Source: Algoriphagus marincola DSM 16067
GTDB taxonomy: Bacteria; Bacteroidota; Bacteroidia; Cytophagales; Cyclobacteriaceae
Reading direction: 5' to 3'
Length of the DNA stretch: 64,000 nucleotides
NCBI RefSeq assembly: GCF_000429405.1
Contig: NZ_KE386898.1
Span: 191,631 to 255,630 of the forward strand
The notes beneath the pieces were generated by a model that was not told the origin of the DNA, did not search any database, and saw only the letters and a program-made list of their open reading frames with translations. A program made the position numbers and the translations under genes. This document shows positions 36,307 to 45,697 of the stretch, in pieces (the first letter of the stretch is position 1; every line of letters starts with the position of its first letter).

Positions 36307-37296
36307 TTAGAAAACGTAATCTGCATAGACTTCTTCCACTTGGTCAAGGATAGCAGTTACTTCTTCGTAGGTATCTGCGGTGACCATATCCGTTCGATAA
36401 GGTTTGAAGTTTGGCATACCGCGGAAGTAGTTGGTATAGTGTCTTCTCATTTCCAGGATTCCAAGCTTTTCACCTTTCCATTTGATGGAAAAATCCAGAT
36501 GCTCCTTGGCTATCCTAAGTCGCTCAGCCAAGTCTGGTGCGGGAAGCTTTTCACCGGTGGCTAAGAAATGTTTGATCTCATTGAAAATCCACGGGTAGCC
36601 TATCGAAGCTCTCCCGATCATCATTCCATTGACATTATACTTTGATTTATATTCAGCAGCTTTTTCCGGGGAATCGATATCTCCATTGCCAAAGACAGGA
36701 ATATGTAATCTCGGATTTTCTTTCACCTTATTCAGGTAAGACCAGTCGGCTTCACCTTTATACATTTGTTGCCTTGTACGGGCATGAATACTGATAGCCT
36801 GAATGCCTACATCTTGGAGTCTTTCCGCTACTTCGACGATTCGGATTGTGTCATGGCTCCAGCCTAGGCGTGTTTTCACTGTGACGGGAATATTTACCGC
36901 TTTGACAATCTCCTCAGTCATAGAGACCATTTTATCAATATCCAGTAAAATTCCTGCACCGGCACCTTTACAAGCTACTTTATGCACTGGGCATCCATAG
37001 TTGATATCCAAAATATCCGGACCGGCAGCCTCAGCAATGGCAGCAGCTTCACGCATAGATTCGATTTCATTTCCGAATATCTGAATGCCAATAGGTCGCT
37101 CATATTCGAAAATATCCAGCTTTTGGACACTTTTTGCTGCATCACGGATCAGTCCTTCCGAGCTAATAAACTCCGTATACATGAGGTCTGCGCCGTTTTT
37201 TTTGCAAACAGCCCGAAATGGCGGATCACTCACATCCTCCATGGGTGCCAATAAAAGTGGGAATTCTCCGAGTTCTAAGTTTCCTATCTTTACCAC
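36307..37296 (-). CDS. dusB: tRNA-dihydrouridine synthase DusB
   Basis: A 329-residue FMN enzyme that reduces uridine to dihydrouridine in tRNA. It starts at GTG (MVKIGNLELGEFPLLLAPMEDVSDPPFR). Family blocks DINYGCPVHKVACKGAGAGIL (with the catalytic Cys in YGCP), VTVKTRLGWSHDT, ISIHARTRQQMYKGEADW and GNGDIDSPEKA are present, with MIGRASIGYPWIFNEI near residues 226-241. The order is typical of the DusB subgroup. Divergent from the CPBP gene with 36 bp between start codons. Confidence 0.95.
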   Translation of the reverse strand: MVKIGNLELGEFPLLLAPMEDVSDPPFRAVCKKNGADLMYTEFISSEGLIRDAAKSVQKLDIFEYERPIGIQIFGNEIESMREAAAIAEAAGPDILDINYGCPVHKVACKGAGAGILLDIDKMVSMTEEIVKAVNIPVTVKTRLGWSHDTIRIVEVAERLQDVGIQAISIHARTRQQMYKGEADWSYLNKVKENPRLHIPVFGNGDIDSPEKAAEYKSKYNVNGMMIGRASIGYPWIFNEIKHFLATGEKLPAPDLAERLRIAKEHLDFSIKWKGEKLGILEMRRHYTNYFRGMPNFKPYRTDMVTADTYEEVTAILDQVEEVYADYVF

Positions 37297-37305
37297 TGCT
37301 TATTC

Positions 37306-37313
37306 TAAATTTG
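37306..37313 (+). promoter_or_regulatory. Candidate -7 box (TAnnTTTG) for the CPBP-cdsA operon
   Basis: TAAATTTG matches the Bacteroidota TAnnTTTG -7 consensus and lies 19 bp before the CPBP ATG. No clear -33 TTG was found, and the site is in the 36-bp dusB/CPBP divergent gap, so the two promoters must overlap. Confidence 0.45.
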
Positions 37314-37332
37314 GCGTAAATTTACGTCCAAT

Positions 37333-38286
37333 ATGGAGATTTACGAAACCACACGAGAAATAGCGCAACGAAAAAACTGGCTTTTGTCTCTGGTAGTCAT
37401 AGTTTTAATCACTTTCGGGGTACTTATTGTTTTGCAGGGCATCGCACTTTTTGTTGCCTTGTTTCTATTTGGGATCGATCTGGATTCAGTGGTAAAGTTG
37501 ATGTCGGGTGACACAAATATCCCAAATGGCCGAATGGCTTTATATTTTATTCAGGGAGTAGGATCAGGAATCGGTTTTCTGGTAGCGGCTTTTATCGTGG
37601 CAAAAGGCATAGATCGAGCTGACTTGGGCTGGAAGCGACAGCTACAGCGATTAAGTTCTTCCAAGCTCTTCCTCACTTTGCTTATCACCTTGGGGGGGAT
37701 GTTTTTCAATGCCTTGCTTGTTTACCTGAATGCCCAACTGGAACTCCCGGGTTTTCTTTCTGAGCTAGAAGCTTGGATGAAAGAGATGGAAGATCAGCTA
37801 ATGGAAATGACCATGTTTCTGACTGATTTTCAGTCTGTGTCGGAGCTGTTGGTTGGCCTTCTGGTGATTGGTGTTTTGGCAGGCTTGGGAGAGGAAGTGT
37901 TCTTTAGAGGGGTCGTTCAGCCAAAGATGCACCTCTATACAGGGTCCTACCATTGGGGTATTTGGATTACAGCCTTTATTTTTTCAGCTATCCACATGCA
38001 GTTTTATGGGTTTTTGCCAAGGATGTTTTTAGGAGCGCTCTTTGGCTACCTATATGTCTATTCTGGGAGTTTGATTTATCCGATTGTTGCTCACATTTTG
38101 AATAACTCCATCACAGTTTTACTGATTTACTTTGCAAAGCAAGGAATGGTCGATTTTGACATCGAATCCACCGAAACCGTGTCTTATCCTTTAGCTTTGC
38201 TGGGATTATTGGTAGTTTCGGCAGGAATCTATTACTTTAATAAAACTAAGCTGCTACCACATGAAGGATTGGATCAAAATCTTTGA
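37333..38286 (+). CDS. CPBP family intramembrane metalloprotease
   Basis: A 317-residue protein with about seven membrane segments. The CPBP (Abi/Rce1-like) signature is intact: EEVFFRGVVQ with Glu187-Glu188 and R192, then FSAIHMQFYGFLPRMFLGALFGYLY with the second-motif His, and a third-motif His/Asn pair in PIVAHILNNSI. It is the first of three overlapping or adjacent genes (DUF2007, cdsA). The substrate is unknown; family members cleave near the membrane surface. Confidence 0.92.
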   Translation: MEIYETTREIAQRKNWLLSLVVIVLITFGVLIVLQGIALFVALFLFGIDLDSVVKLMSGDTNIPNGRMALYFIQGVGSGIGFLVAAFIVAKGIDRADLGWKRQLQRLSSSKLFLTLLITLGGMFFNALLVYLNAQLELPGFLSELEAWMKEMEDQLMEMTMFLTDFQSVSELLVGLLVIGVLAGLGEEVFFRGVVQPKMHLYTGSYHWGIWITAFIFSAIHMQFYGFLPRMFLGALFGYLYVYSGSLIYPIVAHILNNSITVLLIYFAKQGMVDFDIESTETVSYPLALLGLLVVSAGIYYFNKTKLLPHEGLDQNL

Positions 38287-38467
38287 AAGTCCACAGCAAA
38301 TCCGGGCCGAAATAGTCAAAGGCATTTTGGAGGAGAATGAAATCCCTGCTGTAGTGCTTAGTAAAAAAGAAACAGCGTATCAGGTTCTGGGCTACTATGA
38401 AGTTTTGGTCAAAACTCAAGATGCGCTGAAAGCCACTAATCTCGTGAATAATGAGATCTCGTTTTAA
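38261..38467 (+). CDS. DUF2007 domain-containing protein
   Basis: A 68-residue protein (MKDWIKIFESPQQIRAEIV...GYYEVLVKTQDALKATNLV) that matches DUF2007, a small ferredoxin-like fold family labelled putative prokaryotic signal transducers. It overlaps the CPBP gene by 26 bp at its start and cdsA by 17 bp at its end, so the three genes are tightly coupled. No catalytic residues are evident. Confidence 0.88.
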   Translation: MKDWIKIFESPQQIRAEIVKGILEENEIPAVVLSKKETAYQVLGYYEVLVKTQDALKATNLVNNEISF

Positions 38468-39290
38468 TATAAATAATTACAGTAATCTCGGTCAGCGTGC
38501 CATTACCGCGCTACTGGGAGCAATAATTGTGATTTCAGGTATTATTTTTTCTGACTGGACTTATTTTCTGGTTTTTGCATGTATTCTTGGCTTTGCCCAG
38601 ATGGAGTTTTACAAGCTTTGTGGATTGGATGGAATGTTACCTTTGAAAAGCTTCGGTACTTTTTTAGGACTGTTGATTTACACGCTGACTTTCATGATCG
38701 AAAAGGAACAGCTGCCCAATGAATACCTATACCTGATTTTCCCAATCATTTCATTGACCTTTTTTATCAAACTCTATAAAAAGACTGATAAGAAGCCATT
38801 TACCGGGGTGGCCTTTACCTACCTAGGAATTTTCTATGTAGCAGTCCCCTTTTCCCTTCTAAATTTGGCTGTATTTTCGATTGAGAAAGTTTATAATTTT
38901 GAAATCATTTTAGGTTGTCTTCTGATTCTCTGGGCAAGTGATACAGGAGCGTATTTTGCTGGTACCAAATTTGGCAAAACGAAGCTTTTTGAGCGGGTTT
39001 CACCCAAAAAATCCTGGGAAGGTTTCCTGGGAGGGGCTTTTTCTGCCATTGCTATTGCCTTCTTATTGGCTCGATATTTTCAGACGATTCAAGATTGGAA
39101 ATGGCTGGTGATTGCGGGGATAATTATCATTGCCGGGACCTATGGAGATTTGATCGAATCGCTCTTCAAGCGATCAATCGAGATCAAGGATTCTGGCCGT
39201 GTGCTACCTGGACATGGTGGATTTATGGACCGATTTGACGGATTGTTACTTTCGGCCCCTTTTATTACAGCTTTTTTGAAAATCTTCTAA
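38451..39290 (+). CDS. cdsA: Phosphatidate cytidylyltransferase CdsA
   Basis: A 279-residue membrane enzyme that makes CDP-diacylglycerol from phosphatidate and CTP. The N-terminal QRAITALLGAIIVISGIIF is the first membrane segment. The catalytic signature runs WASDTGAYFAGTKFGK...RVSPKKSWEGFLGG, and HGGFMDRFDGLLLSAP with the DRFD metal-binding pair closes the protein. It is the third gene of the CPBP-DUF2007-cdsA unit, linking that unit to membrane lipid synthesis. Confidence 0.95.
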   Translation: MRSRFNINNYSNLGQRAITALLGAIIVISGIIFSDWTYFLVFACILGFAQMEFYKLCGLDGMLPLKSFGTFLGLLIYTLTFMIEKEQLPNEYLYLIFPIISLTFFIKLYKKTDKKPFTGVAFTYLGIFYVAVPFSLLNLAVFSIEKVYNFEIILGCLLILWASDTGAYFAGTKFGKTKLFERVSPKKSWEGFLGGAFSAIAIAFLLARYFQTIQDWKWLVIAGIIIIAGTYGDLIESLFKRSIEIKDSGRVLPGHGGFMDRFDGLLLSAPFITAFLKIF

Positions 39291-39360
39291 AGTATTCAAA
39301 GACCTAATCTGAAAAACTACTTAATATTGTATCGCATTTCACCATAACAAAAAACCCAAT

Positions 39361-40638
39361 ATGGCTTACATAGAACCGGCTCCGATCAAGGATAAAGAGA
39401 ATCCTCTGGAGTCAATGATGGAGAGATTTAACATCGCTGCCGAAAAACTCGGACTTTCTGATGAAGTTTACAATGTTTTAAAGAACCCTGCCAAGCAGGT
39501 CATCGTCTCGATTCCCATCACGATGGACAATGGAAAAATTCAGGTTTTTGAAGGTATCCGTGTGATCCACTCAAATATCCTAGGCCCTGCAAAAGGAGGT
39601 ATTCGATTTGCCCCAGATGTGCACTTGGACGAAGTTCGGGCACTAGCAGCATGGATGACTTGGAAGTGTGCAGTGGTAGATATTCCTTATGGTGGAGGTA
39701 AAGGTGGCGTACGCTGCAATCCACGCGAAATGTCCAAGGGAGAGATCGAGCGATTGATGCGAGGCTATACCCTGGCTATGCTTGATGTCTTCGGACCTGA
39801 CAAAGATATTCCAGCTCCTGACATGGGTACAGGTCCACGCGAAATGGCCTGGCTGATGGACGAATATTCCAAAGCCCACGGCACTACTGTCAATGCTGTA
39901 GTAACAGGAAAGCCACTTGTTCTTGGTGGTTCTCTCGGAAGAACCGAAGCGACTGGTCGTGGTGTGATGGTTTCGGCTTTGGCTGCCATGCAAAAGCTAA
40001 AAATCAATCCTTTCCAAGCGACTTGTGCCGTACAAGGATTTGGAAATGTGGGTTCTTGGGCAGCACGTTTGCTCGAAGAGCGAGGACTGAAAATCGTAGC
40101 AATTTCCGATCATACCGGTGCTTTCTATGATGAGAATGGGATTGACATTGTGAAGGCAATTGAATATCGGGATAATAATGGAGGTCATCTGGAAGGCTTT
40201 AAGGATGCCGATAAGATGGATGATCCAATGGATCTTTTAGAACTGGAAGTCGATGTCCTAGTACCTGCAGCCGTAGAGGATGTCATTACCGCTAAAAATG
40301 TCGATAAGATCAAAGCTAAGTTGATCGTGGAAGGAGCAAATGGACCTACTTCCGCCAAGGCTGATGCTATTATCAATGAGAAAGGTATCATGGCTGTGCC
40401 GGATATTTTGGCAAATGCGGGTGGCGTGACCGTTTCTTACTTTGAGTGGGTTCAAAACCGTCTGGGCTATAAGTGGACAGCAGACCGTGTCAATAGACGT
40501 TCCGATCGGATTATGAAAGATGCTTTCGAGCATGTCTACCAAGCTTCTAAAAAATATGATGTGCCTATGCGGATCGCTGCTTACATCGTAGCGATAGATA
40601 AGGTGGCACAGACTTACACCTATCGAGGTGGATTCTAA
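39361..40638 (+). CDS. Glutamate dehydrogenase (Glu/Leu/Phe/Val family)
   Basis: A 425-residue catabolic-type GDH. The substrate-binding stretch GPAKGGIRFAPDVHLDEVRALAAWMTWKCAVVDIPYGGGKGGV includes the catalytic Lys in the PYGGGKGG motif. The Rossmann motif AVQGFGNVGSWAA lies near residue 224. The C-terminal NAGGVTVSYFEWVQNR is typical. It interconverts glutamate with 2-oxoglutarate and ammonia. Single gene with a clear terminator after it. TAATATTG near 39323 resembles a -7 box. Confidence 0.95.
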   Translation: MAYIEPAPIKDKENPLESMMERFNIAAEKLGLSDEVYNVLKNPAKQVIVSIPITMDNGKIQVFEGIRVIHSNILGPAKGGIRFAPDVHLDEVRALAAWMTWKCAVVDIPYGGGKGGVRCNPREMSKGEIERLMRGYTLAMLDVFGPDKDIPAPDMGTGPREMAWLMDEYSKAHGTTVNAVVTGKPLVLGGSLGRTEATGRGVMVSALAAMQKLKINPFQATCAVQGFGNVGSWAARLLEERGLKIVAISDHTGAFYDENGIDIVKAIEYRDNNGGHLEGFKDADKMDDPMDLLELEVDVLVPAAVEDVITAKNVDKIKAKLIVEGANGPTSAKADAIINEKGIMAVPDILANAGGVTVSYFEWVQNRLGYKWTADRVNRRSDRIMKDAFEHVYQASKKYDVPMRIAAYIVAIDKVAQTYTYRGGF

Positions 40639-40664
40639 GCATCTATTTATTTTTGCTAGATAGG

Positions 40665-40700
40665 AAATGGGGTAGGGCATCACTTACCCCATTTTTTATT
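40665..40700 (+). terminator. Rho-independent terminator after glutamate dehydrogenase
   Basis: Ten-base-pair stem AAATGGGGTA/TACCCCATTT with a 10-base loop and a following T-rich run. It lies 26 bp past the stop codon. Confidence 0.88.
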
Positions 40701-40876
40701 TTACAAAATACTATTTCAGAGTTTTCGTTTAGCTTGAAAAGATGAAGCAAATGAGGCAGGATTCCTCACCCTCTATCTTGCCATTTCGAGGGCAATTCCT
40801 AATTTTGTTCAAGTCCATTGATTGAGCATTTTCTGTTTCTTAAACAGCAAAGTTCAATTCTGGCTTTTAATCGCCT

Positions 40877-41782
40877 ATGTCCTTATCCGTTTCTCGATTA
40901 AGTAAAAGTTTTGGCAGTCAACAAGTCCTCGATGAGGTTTCTTTTGAGGCAAAAGCGGGACGGATTTTGGGTTTTTTGGGTCCAAATGGCGCGGGTAAAT
41001 CCACTACCATGAAAATCATCACGGGCTATCTTTCAGCTGAAGAAGGCTCAGTAGAGGTGATGGGAACAGATGCATTGGTATTCCCGAAAAAAGTTAGTTC
41101 CTTGATTGGCTATTTGCCGGAAAAGAATCCCTTGTATTCGGATATGTATGTCAAGGAGTTTTTAACTTTCGCCGGAGGCTTGTATGGGCTATCTGGAAAA
41201 GACTTACAGTCGAGGAGAAATGAAATGCTGGAGAAAACTGGGCTTTTACCGGAGCAGCACAAGAAAATCGGGCAGCTTTCCAAAGGCTATCAACAGCGTG
41301 TCGGATTGGCAAAGGCATTGATCCATGATCCTAAAGTCTTAATCCTAGACGAGCCTACCACCGGTCTTGACCCAAACCAACTCGCTGAAATTCGTCAGCT
41401 TATTCGAGAGATAGGGAAGGCAAAAACCCTGATAATTTCCACACATATTATGCAGGAAGTAGAGGCTATTTGCGATGATGTGGTCATTATTGCCAAAGGA
41501 AAAATCAAGGCGGCTGATTCCCTTCAAAATTTTCAGCTAGCGGGCAGCGGTCAACAACTGATCGTGGAGACGGAAGAAAGCTTGGACTTGGGTTGGTTTG
41601 AAGGCTTTGAGGATGTCATCTTCGGTCCCAAAGGAAACAAACAGGTGGTCATCAGTACCGCTGATGCAGCGAAAGCAAGAAAGACTGTACTCAATATCAT
41701 CCAACAACGAGAACTCAATCTCCTCTCCCTGAATCAGGGTAAAAAGAGTTTGGAAGACCTATTTAGACAGTTTACCCAATGA
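40877..41782 (+). CDS. gldA: Gliding motility ABC transporter ATP-binding protein GldA
   Basis: A 301-residue ABC ATPase: Walker A GPNGAGKST (from residue 35), Q-loop IGYLPEKNPLY, signature LSKGYQQRVGLAKAL, Walker B VLILDEPTTGLDP and a late switch His (ISTHIMQ). The name comes from synteny with gldF and gldG, which overlap in turn downstream, the arrangement seen in gliding Bacteroidota. In Flavobacterium johnsoniae, GldA, GldF and GldG form an ABC transporter needed for gliding. Whether this strain glides cannot be known from the window. Confidence 0.92.
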   Translation: MSLSVSRLSKSFGSQQVLDEVSFEAKAGRILGFLGPNGAGKSTTMKIITGYLSAEEGSVEVMGTDALVFPKKVSSLIGYLPEKNPLYSDMYVKEFLTFAGGLYGLSGKDLQSRRNEMLEKTGLLPEQHKKIGQLSKGYQQRVGLAKALIHDPKVLILDEPTTGLDPNQLAEIRQLIREIGKAKTLIISTHIMQEVEAICDDVVIIAKGKIKAADSLQNFQLAGSGQQLIVETEESLDLGWFEGFEDVIFGPKGNKQVVISTADAAKARKTVLNIIQQRELNLLSLNQGKKSLEDLFRQFTQ

Positions 41783-42498
41783 AGAGCTTGATTATCAAAG
41801 AAATCAATTCGTTTTTGGGAAGTCTGTTGGGCTACCTGATTTTGGCTTTGTTTCTGGTGGCGATTGGTCTGATTGTTTGGGTATTTCCCCAAAGTAGTGT
41901 GCTGGACTATGGGTATGCTGATTTGGAGCCACTTTTCACCTACACGCCTTATGTATTCACTTTTTTGATACCTGCGCTATCTATGCGGGCTATCGCAGAG
42001 GAACGGAGAAACCATACTTGGGAACTCCTTCGGACTTCTCCTTTGTCGGTCTTTCAGATCGTTTTGGCGAAGTATCTGGCCATTTTAGTATTGGTGGCAA
42101 TTGCGCTTATACCAACCTTACTATACTTTTTCAGTATTCTTCAGCTCGGTGATCCTCCCGGTAATTTAGATCAGGCCAGCTTTTTTGGAAGTTGGATTGG
42201 ATTGTTGTTGATCGGAGCGGTATTTGGCGCAGTAGGTTTGTTTTCCTCTTCTTTGACATCACAGCAGGTGGTGGCTTTTGTTTTGGGAGTGTTCTTCTGC
42301 TTCCTTTTGTATTTTGGATTATCTGCAGCAGCAGACCTTCAGTTTGGTGCCTGGGCTTATTGGGTGGAAGAGTTAAGCCTGAGTTTTCACTATATCAATC
42401 TGAGTAGAGGCGTCATAGACTCGAATGACCTTTTCTTTTTCTTTGGAATGATTTGGCTTTTCTTGGGAGCATCGGTTTTGACTTTACGGAACAAATGA
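41779..42498 (+). CDS. gldF: Gliding motility ABC transporter permease GldF
   Basis: A 239-residue protein with six hydrophobic segments. It starts MKSLIIKEINSFLGSLLGYLILALFLVAIGL, with YTPYVFTFLIPALSMRAIAEERRNHTWELLRTSPLS, the ABC-2 type permease motif for the coupling region. It overlaps gldA by 4 bp and gldG by 4 bp, so all three should be made together. The sequence is intact. Confidence 0.92.
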   Translation: MKSLIIKEINSFLGSLLGYLILALFLVAIGLIVWVFPQSSVLDYGYADLEPLFTYTPYVFTFLIPALSMRAIAEERRNHTWELLRTSPLSVFQIVLAKYLAILVLVAIALIPTLLYFFSILQLGDPPGNLDQASFFGSWIGLLLIGAVFGAVGLFSSSLTSQQVVAFVLGVFFCFLLYFGLSAAADLQFGAWAYWVEELSLSFHYINLSRGVIDSNDLFFFFGMIWLFLGASVLTLRNK

Positions 42499-44174
42499 AA
42501 GCTTCAAGACAACATACCGCTATCACTTGGCTGGGCTTGTTGCTGGGCTTGGTGATTTTGCTGGGCTTGGGGCAGTTGATTCGCTTCAGAATCGATTTGA
42601 CCGAAGATCAGCGCTACTCTTTGCATGAAGCCACAGAGGCGGTGCTGGATAGTTTGAGGGAGGACATCCATGTAGAGATTCTCCTCAGTGGAGAAGACCT
42701 TCCTGCTGGAATGCGTCGCCTTCAGCGATCGATCGAGGAGCAAGTGCGAACATTTGATGCCTACAGCGATCGGAAAATCAGCTTTTCCTACTTCGATCCC
42801 TTGAGTTTGGCAGAGGAAGAGCAGGAGGAATTTATTCTTCAACTAGCTGATTACGGAATCAACCCCACGACTCTTTTTGTCAATCAAGCTGCTGGACAAC
42901 AGACCAAATTGATTTTCCCCGGGATTCTGATCTATAGTGAAGAATTCGAGACGGGAGCCCTTGTTTTGAAGGGTGAGAAAGGAATGGGAGAGGAGCAAAT
43001 TCTCAATCAATCTATCGAAAATTTAGAGTTTGAGCTAAGCAATGCCATTCGAAAACTAACCCGCTCTGATATGGGAGCATTAGCCATGATTATCGGGCAC
43101 GAGGAGATGAAAGAGGATGATGGCTATGGTCTGGTGGAAGCTTTGGATGGAGACTTTGAAATATTCAAAGTGCCTCTTGAGCAAGCCCGAACAGTGCAAG
43201 ACTTGGTCAATTTTAAGATTATTTTCATTCAGGGGCCACAGCAGGCTTACAGCGAAAGGGAAATTTACCTTTTGGATCAGTATGTGATGCAAGGTGGAAA
43301 TCTGGTCATTCTGTCAGATGGGGTTCAAGTCGATGTGCGTGAAGCAGGCGGTGAGGGGACTTTGGCTATGCCTTATGAAAATGGATTGGAAAACCTCCTT
43401 TTCAAATATGGGGTTCGAATCAATAAGGACCTGATTCAGGATTTGAATTTTGGTTATTTTCCCGTTATGGGAGGCAATTTTGGGGATCAAGAGCAGTTGG
43501 TTCCTCTGCCTTGGCCATTCTATATTCAATCGACCCGAATGTATCCCCATCCGATTACCAAGGGTTTGGATTTGATTTATCTTCGCTTTGCCAGTAGCTT
43601 GGATACGGTTTTGGCACCGGGAGTGAAAAAAACGCCTCTGTTTTTCACATCTGATTTGTCTCGAGTTCTAACAGCTCCGGTTCGGGTAGCTTTCAGCGAC
43701 ATGCAGCGTGAACCGGATATTGAGCAATTTCCCATGCAAAACCTTCCTCTAGCCTACCTGCTGGAAGGGGAATTTACTTCTTTATATAAAAATCGTTTTC
43801 TTCCGGAGGGGTTTGAGCAATCAGAATTTAAGGAAAGCGGTGAGGGAAAAGTGGTGGTGATCGGTGATGGCGAGCTATTCCAGAGTCAGAGTGATTTTCA
43901 GTCAGGAAGGCCGCTGAATTTGGGAGAGGATCCTTTTAATCAAAATATCTATGCCAACCGACTTTTGCTCCGCAATCTTGCTCAATACTTGGATAATCCG
44001 GAAGGAATCATCGCTTCCCGTACGCGTAGTTTTCAGATTCGACCCTTGAATCGATTCAAAATTTCCCAGGAAAGAACCAAGTGGCAGCTGATCAATGTCG
44101 GATTGCCGGTGGTTTTCCTACTTCTCTTTGGAGGAGCAGTGGCAGCCATCCGCAGGAAAAAGTATTCGAGGTAA
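42495..44174 (+). CDS. gldG: Gliding motility ABC transporter accessory component GldG
   Basis: A 559-residue protein starting MKASRQHTAITWLGLLLGL; the ATG at 42495 overlaps the gldF stop, so the longer frame starting at 42453 is not used. An N-terminal membrane anchor is followed by a large periplasmic ABC_transp_aux domain (RFRIDLTEDQRYSLHEATEAVLDSL) and a C-terminal membrane segment (LINVGLPVVFLLLFGGAVAAI) with a basic tail. That is the GldG topology. The gene is complete. Confidence 0.92.
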   Translation: MKASRQHTAITWLGLLLGLVILLGLGQLIRFRIDLTEDQRYSLHEATEAVLDSLREDIHVEILLSGEDLPAGMRRLQRSIEEQVRTFDAYSDRKISFSYFDPLSLAEEEQEEFILQLADYGINPTTLFVNQAAGQQTKLIFPGILIYSEEFETGALVLKGEKGMGEEQILNQSIENLEFELSNAIRKLTRSDMGALAMIIGHEEMKEDDGYGLVEALDGDFEIFKVPLEQARTVQDLVNFKIIFIQGPQQAYSEREIYLLDQYVMQGGNLVILSDGVQVDVREAGGEGTLAMPYENGLENLLFKYGVRINKDLIQDLNFGYFPVMGGNFGDQEQLVPLPWPFYIQSTRMYPHPITKGLDLIYLRFASSLDTVLAPGVKKTPLFFTSDLSRVLTAPVRVAFSDMQREPDIEQFPMQNLPLAYLLEGEFTSLYKNRFLPEGFEQSEFKESGEGKVVVIGDGELFQSQSDFQSGRPLNLGEDPFNQNIYANRLLLRNLAQYLDNPEGIIASRTRSFQIRPLNRFKISQERTKWQLINVGLPVVFLLLFGGAVAAIRRKKYSR

Positions 44175-44196
44175 GCTTAGGGTTTAGCTAGATGAA

Positions 44197-44215
44197 AGTT
44201 GAAATAATTTCAACT
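44197..44215. promoter_or_regulatory. 19-bp perfect inverted repeat upstream of dnaN
   Basis: AGTTGAAAT-A-ATTTCAACT sits 22 bp after the gldG stop and 85 bp before the dnaN start. With no T tract it is not a standard terminator; it might be an operator or a weak transcript end. AT-rich sequence raises the chance of coincidence. Confidence 0.4.
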
Positions 44216-44300
44216 GTGGCCAGATTCATTCCCTGTCAAATCGATTTTATTTATAAATTTACCCCCATTCAAAATTGTAATCTTTAAATAAGCCCTACAT

Positions 44301-45425
44301 ATGAAATTTATTGTTTCTTCTTCTGCACTCTTAAAGCAGCTTTCGGCGATCAACGGCGTGGTTACGACCAACCCGGTAGTACCTATTCTGGAGAATTTTC
44401 TTTTCGAAATCAAAGACTCGATGCTGACAATCACAGCTTCGGATCTTCAGACTTCCATGATCACCGAAATTCATGTAGAGGCTAAGGAAGATGGCAATAT
44501 TGCTGTTCCTGCACGTATTCTGATCGATACGCTCAAGAACTTGCCGGAGCAACCGGTAACTTTCAGCATCGACCATGATACCTACGCGGTGGAAATCAGC
44601 TCTGACAATGGACGCTACCGCTTGGCTGGTGAGAATGCGACAGATTTCCCAAAAATCCCTACCGTCAGCAATCCGACCACTGTGGATATGTCCACTGAAG
44701 TCTTGGCTAGTGCTATTTCCAACACCATTTTTGCTACCTCCTCGGATGAGCTTCGCCCTGCGATGACCGGGGTTTTCATCAACCTGAGCGACACCAATAC
44801 CACCTTTGTGGCTACAGATGGACATCGTCTGGTTCGCTATAGAAGAGTGGATATTGCTTCTGGTAGCCCTGCGAGTTTGATCATCCCAAGAAAGGCATTG
44901 AACCTGCTTAAGTCTACGCTTCCATCTGAGAATATCTCCGTGAGTGTGGAGTTTAATCAATCCAATGCTTACTTCAAGTTTGGTCAGATCAAAATGATTT
45001 GCCGTCTGATCGACGAGCGATTCCCGGATTATGAAAATGTAATTCCTGCGGATAACCCAAACATCATGACCATCGATCGTCAGGATTTGTTGAGCTCACT
45101 CCGTCGTATCGCTATCTATGCGAATAAGACCACGCATCAGGTAAGATTGAAATTGACTGGATCTGAATTGATGATCTCTGCAGAAGACCTAGACTTCTCC
45201 AATGAGGCTAATGAAAGGCTTTCTTGTGATCATGACGGAGAGGATATCGAGATCGGATTCAATGCCAAGTTCTTGGTTGAAATGTTGAACAACCTTTCTT
45301 GTAAAGAAGTCAGCTTGAAGTTTTCTGCGCCGAATAGAGCAGGATTGATCTTGCCGGCTGAGCAGGAAGAAAATGAGGATATCTTGATGCTCGTGATGCC
45401 AGTGATGCTCAATAATTACGTATAA
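44301..45425 (+). CDS. dnaN: DNA polymerase III beta sliding clamp
   Basis: A 374-residue clamp with the usual three-domain layout. It begins MKFIVSSSALLKQLSAINGVV, with NFLFEIKDSMLTITASDLQTSM, FVATDGHRLVRYR in the middle domain and a C-terminal PVMLNNYV ending close to the standard MPMRL-type end. Rings of this protein hold replicative polymerase on DNA. It is not next to dnaA, as is common in Bacteroidota. A strong terminator follows. Confidence 0.96.
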   Translation: MKFIVSSSALLKQLSAINGVVTTNPVVPILENFLFEIKDSMLTITASDLQTSMITEIHVEAKEDGNIAVPARILIDTLKNLPEQPVTFSIDHDTYAVEISSDNGRYRLAGENATDFPKIPTVSNPTTVDMSTEVLASAISNTIFATSSDELRPAMTGVFINLSDTNTTFVATDGHRLVRYRRVDIASGSPASLIIPRKALNLLKSTLPSENISVSVEFNQSNAYFKFGQIKMICRLIDERFPDYENVIPADNPNIMTIDRQDLLSSLRRIAIYANKTTHQVRLKLTGSELMISAEDLDFSNEANERLSCDHDGEDIEIGFNAKFLVEMLNNLSCKEVSLKFSAPNRAGLILPAEQEENEDILMLVMPVMLNNYV

Positions 45426-45448
45426 TTTTAACCGCTTTCATACGTTAC

Positions 45449-45477
45449 AGCCCGATTCTTTGACTCGGGCTTTTTTT
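45449..45477 (+). terminator. Rho-independent terminator after dnaN
   Basis: Stem AGCCCGA/TCGGGCT with a 9-base loop, followed by seven T. It lies 24 bp past the dnaN stop. Confidence 0.9.
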
Positions 45478-45697
45478 ATCCTTTGAGGTTTCCAAAAATC
45501 TCGAAGGTCTTTTTTTTGCCACTTAGAACACGACTTGTCCCGAAAGATTTCGGGAAAGTTCACGAAGGGAAATATCAAGGGAATATTCTTTGCAATATTA
45601 ATCTCTTGCGGGCTTTGTTAGGAACTTCGCTGACCTGCTTCTACAGATGGTTGATAAAAATCCTTCGAGTCCCAATTGGCCTTCGGAATTCAAGACT
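45477..45697. repeat. Gene-free stretch with repeat fragments after dnaN
   Basis: The segment starts with TATCCTTTGAGGTTTC and runs to CTCGAAGG (45477-45507), a near-copy of 50720-50749. It also has a perfect palindrome TCCCGAAAGATTTCGGGA (45538-45555), related to others at about 1018 and 49912. No credible gene. Confidence 0.6.
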
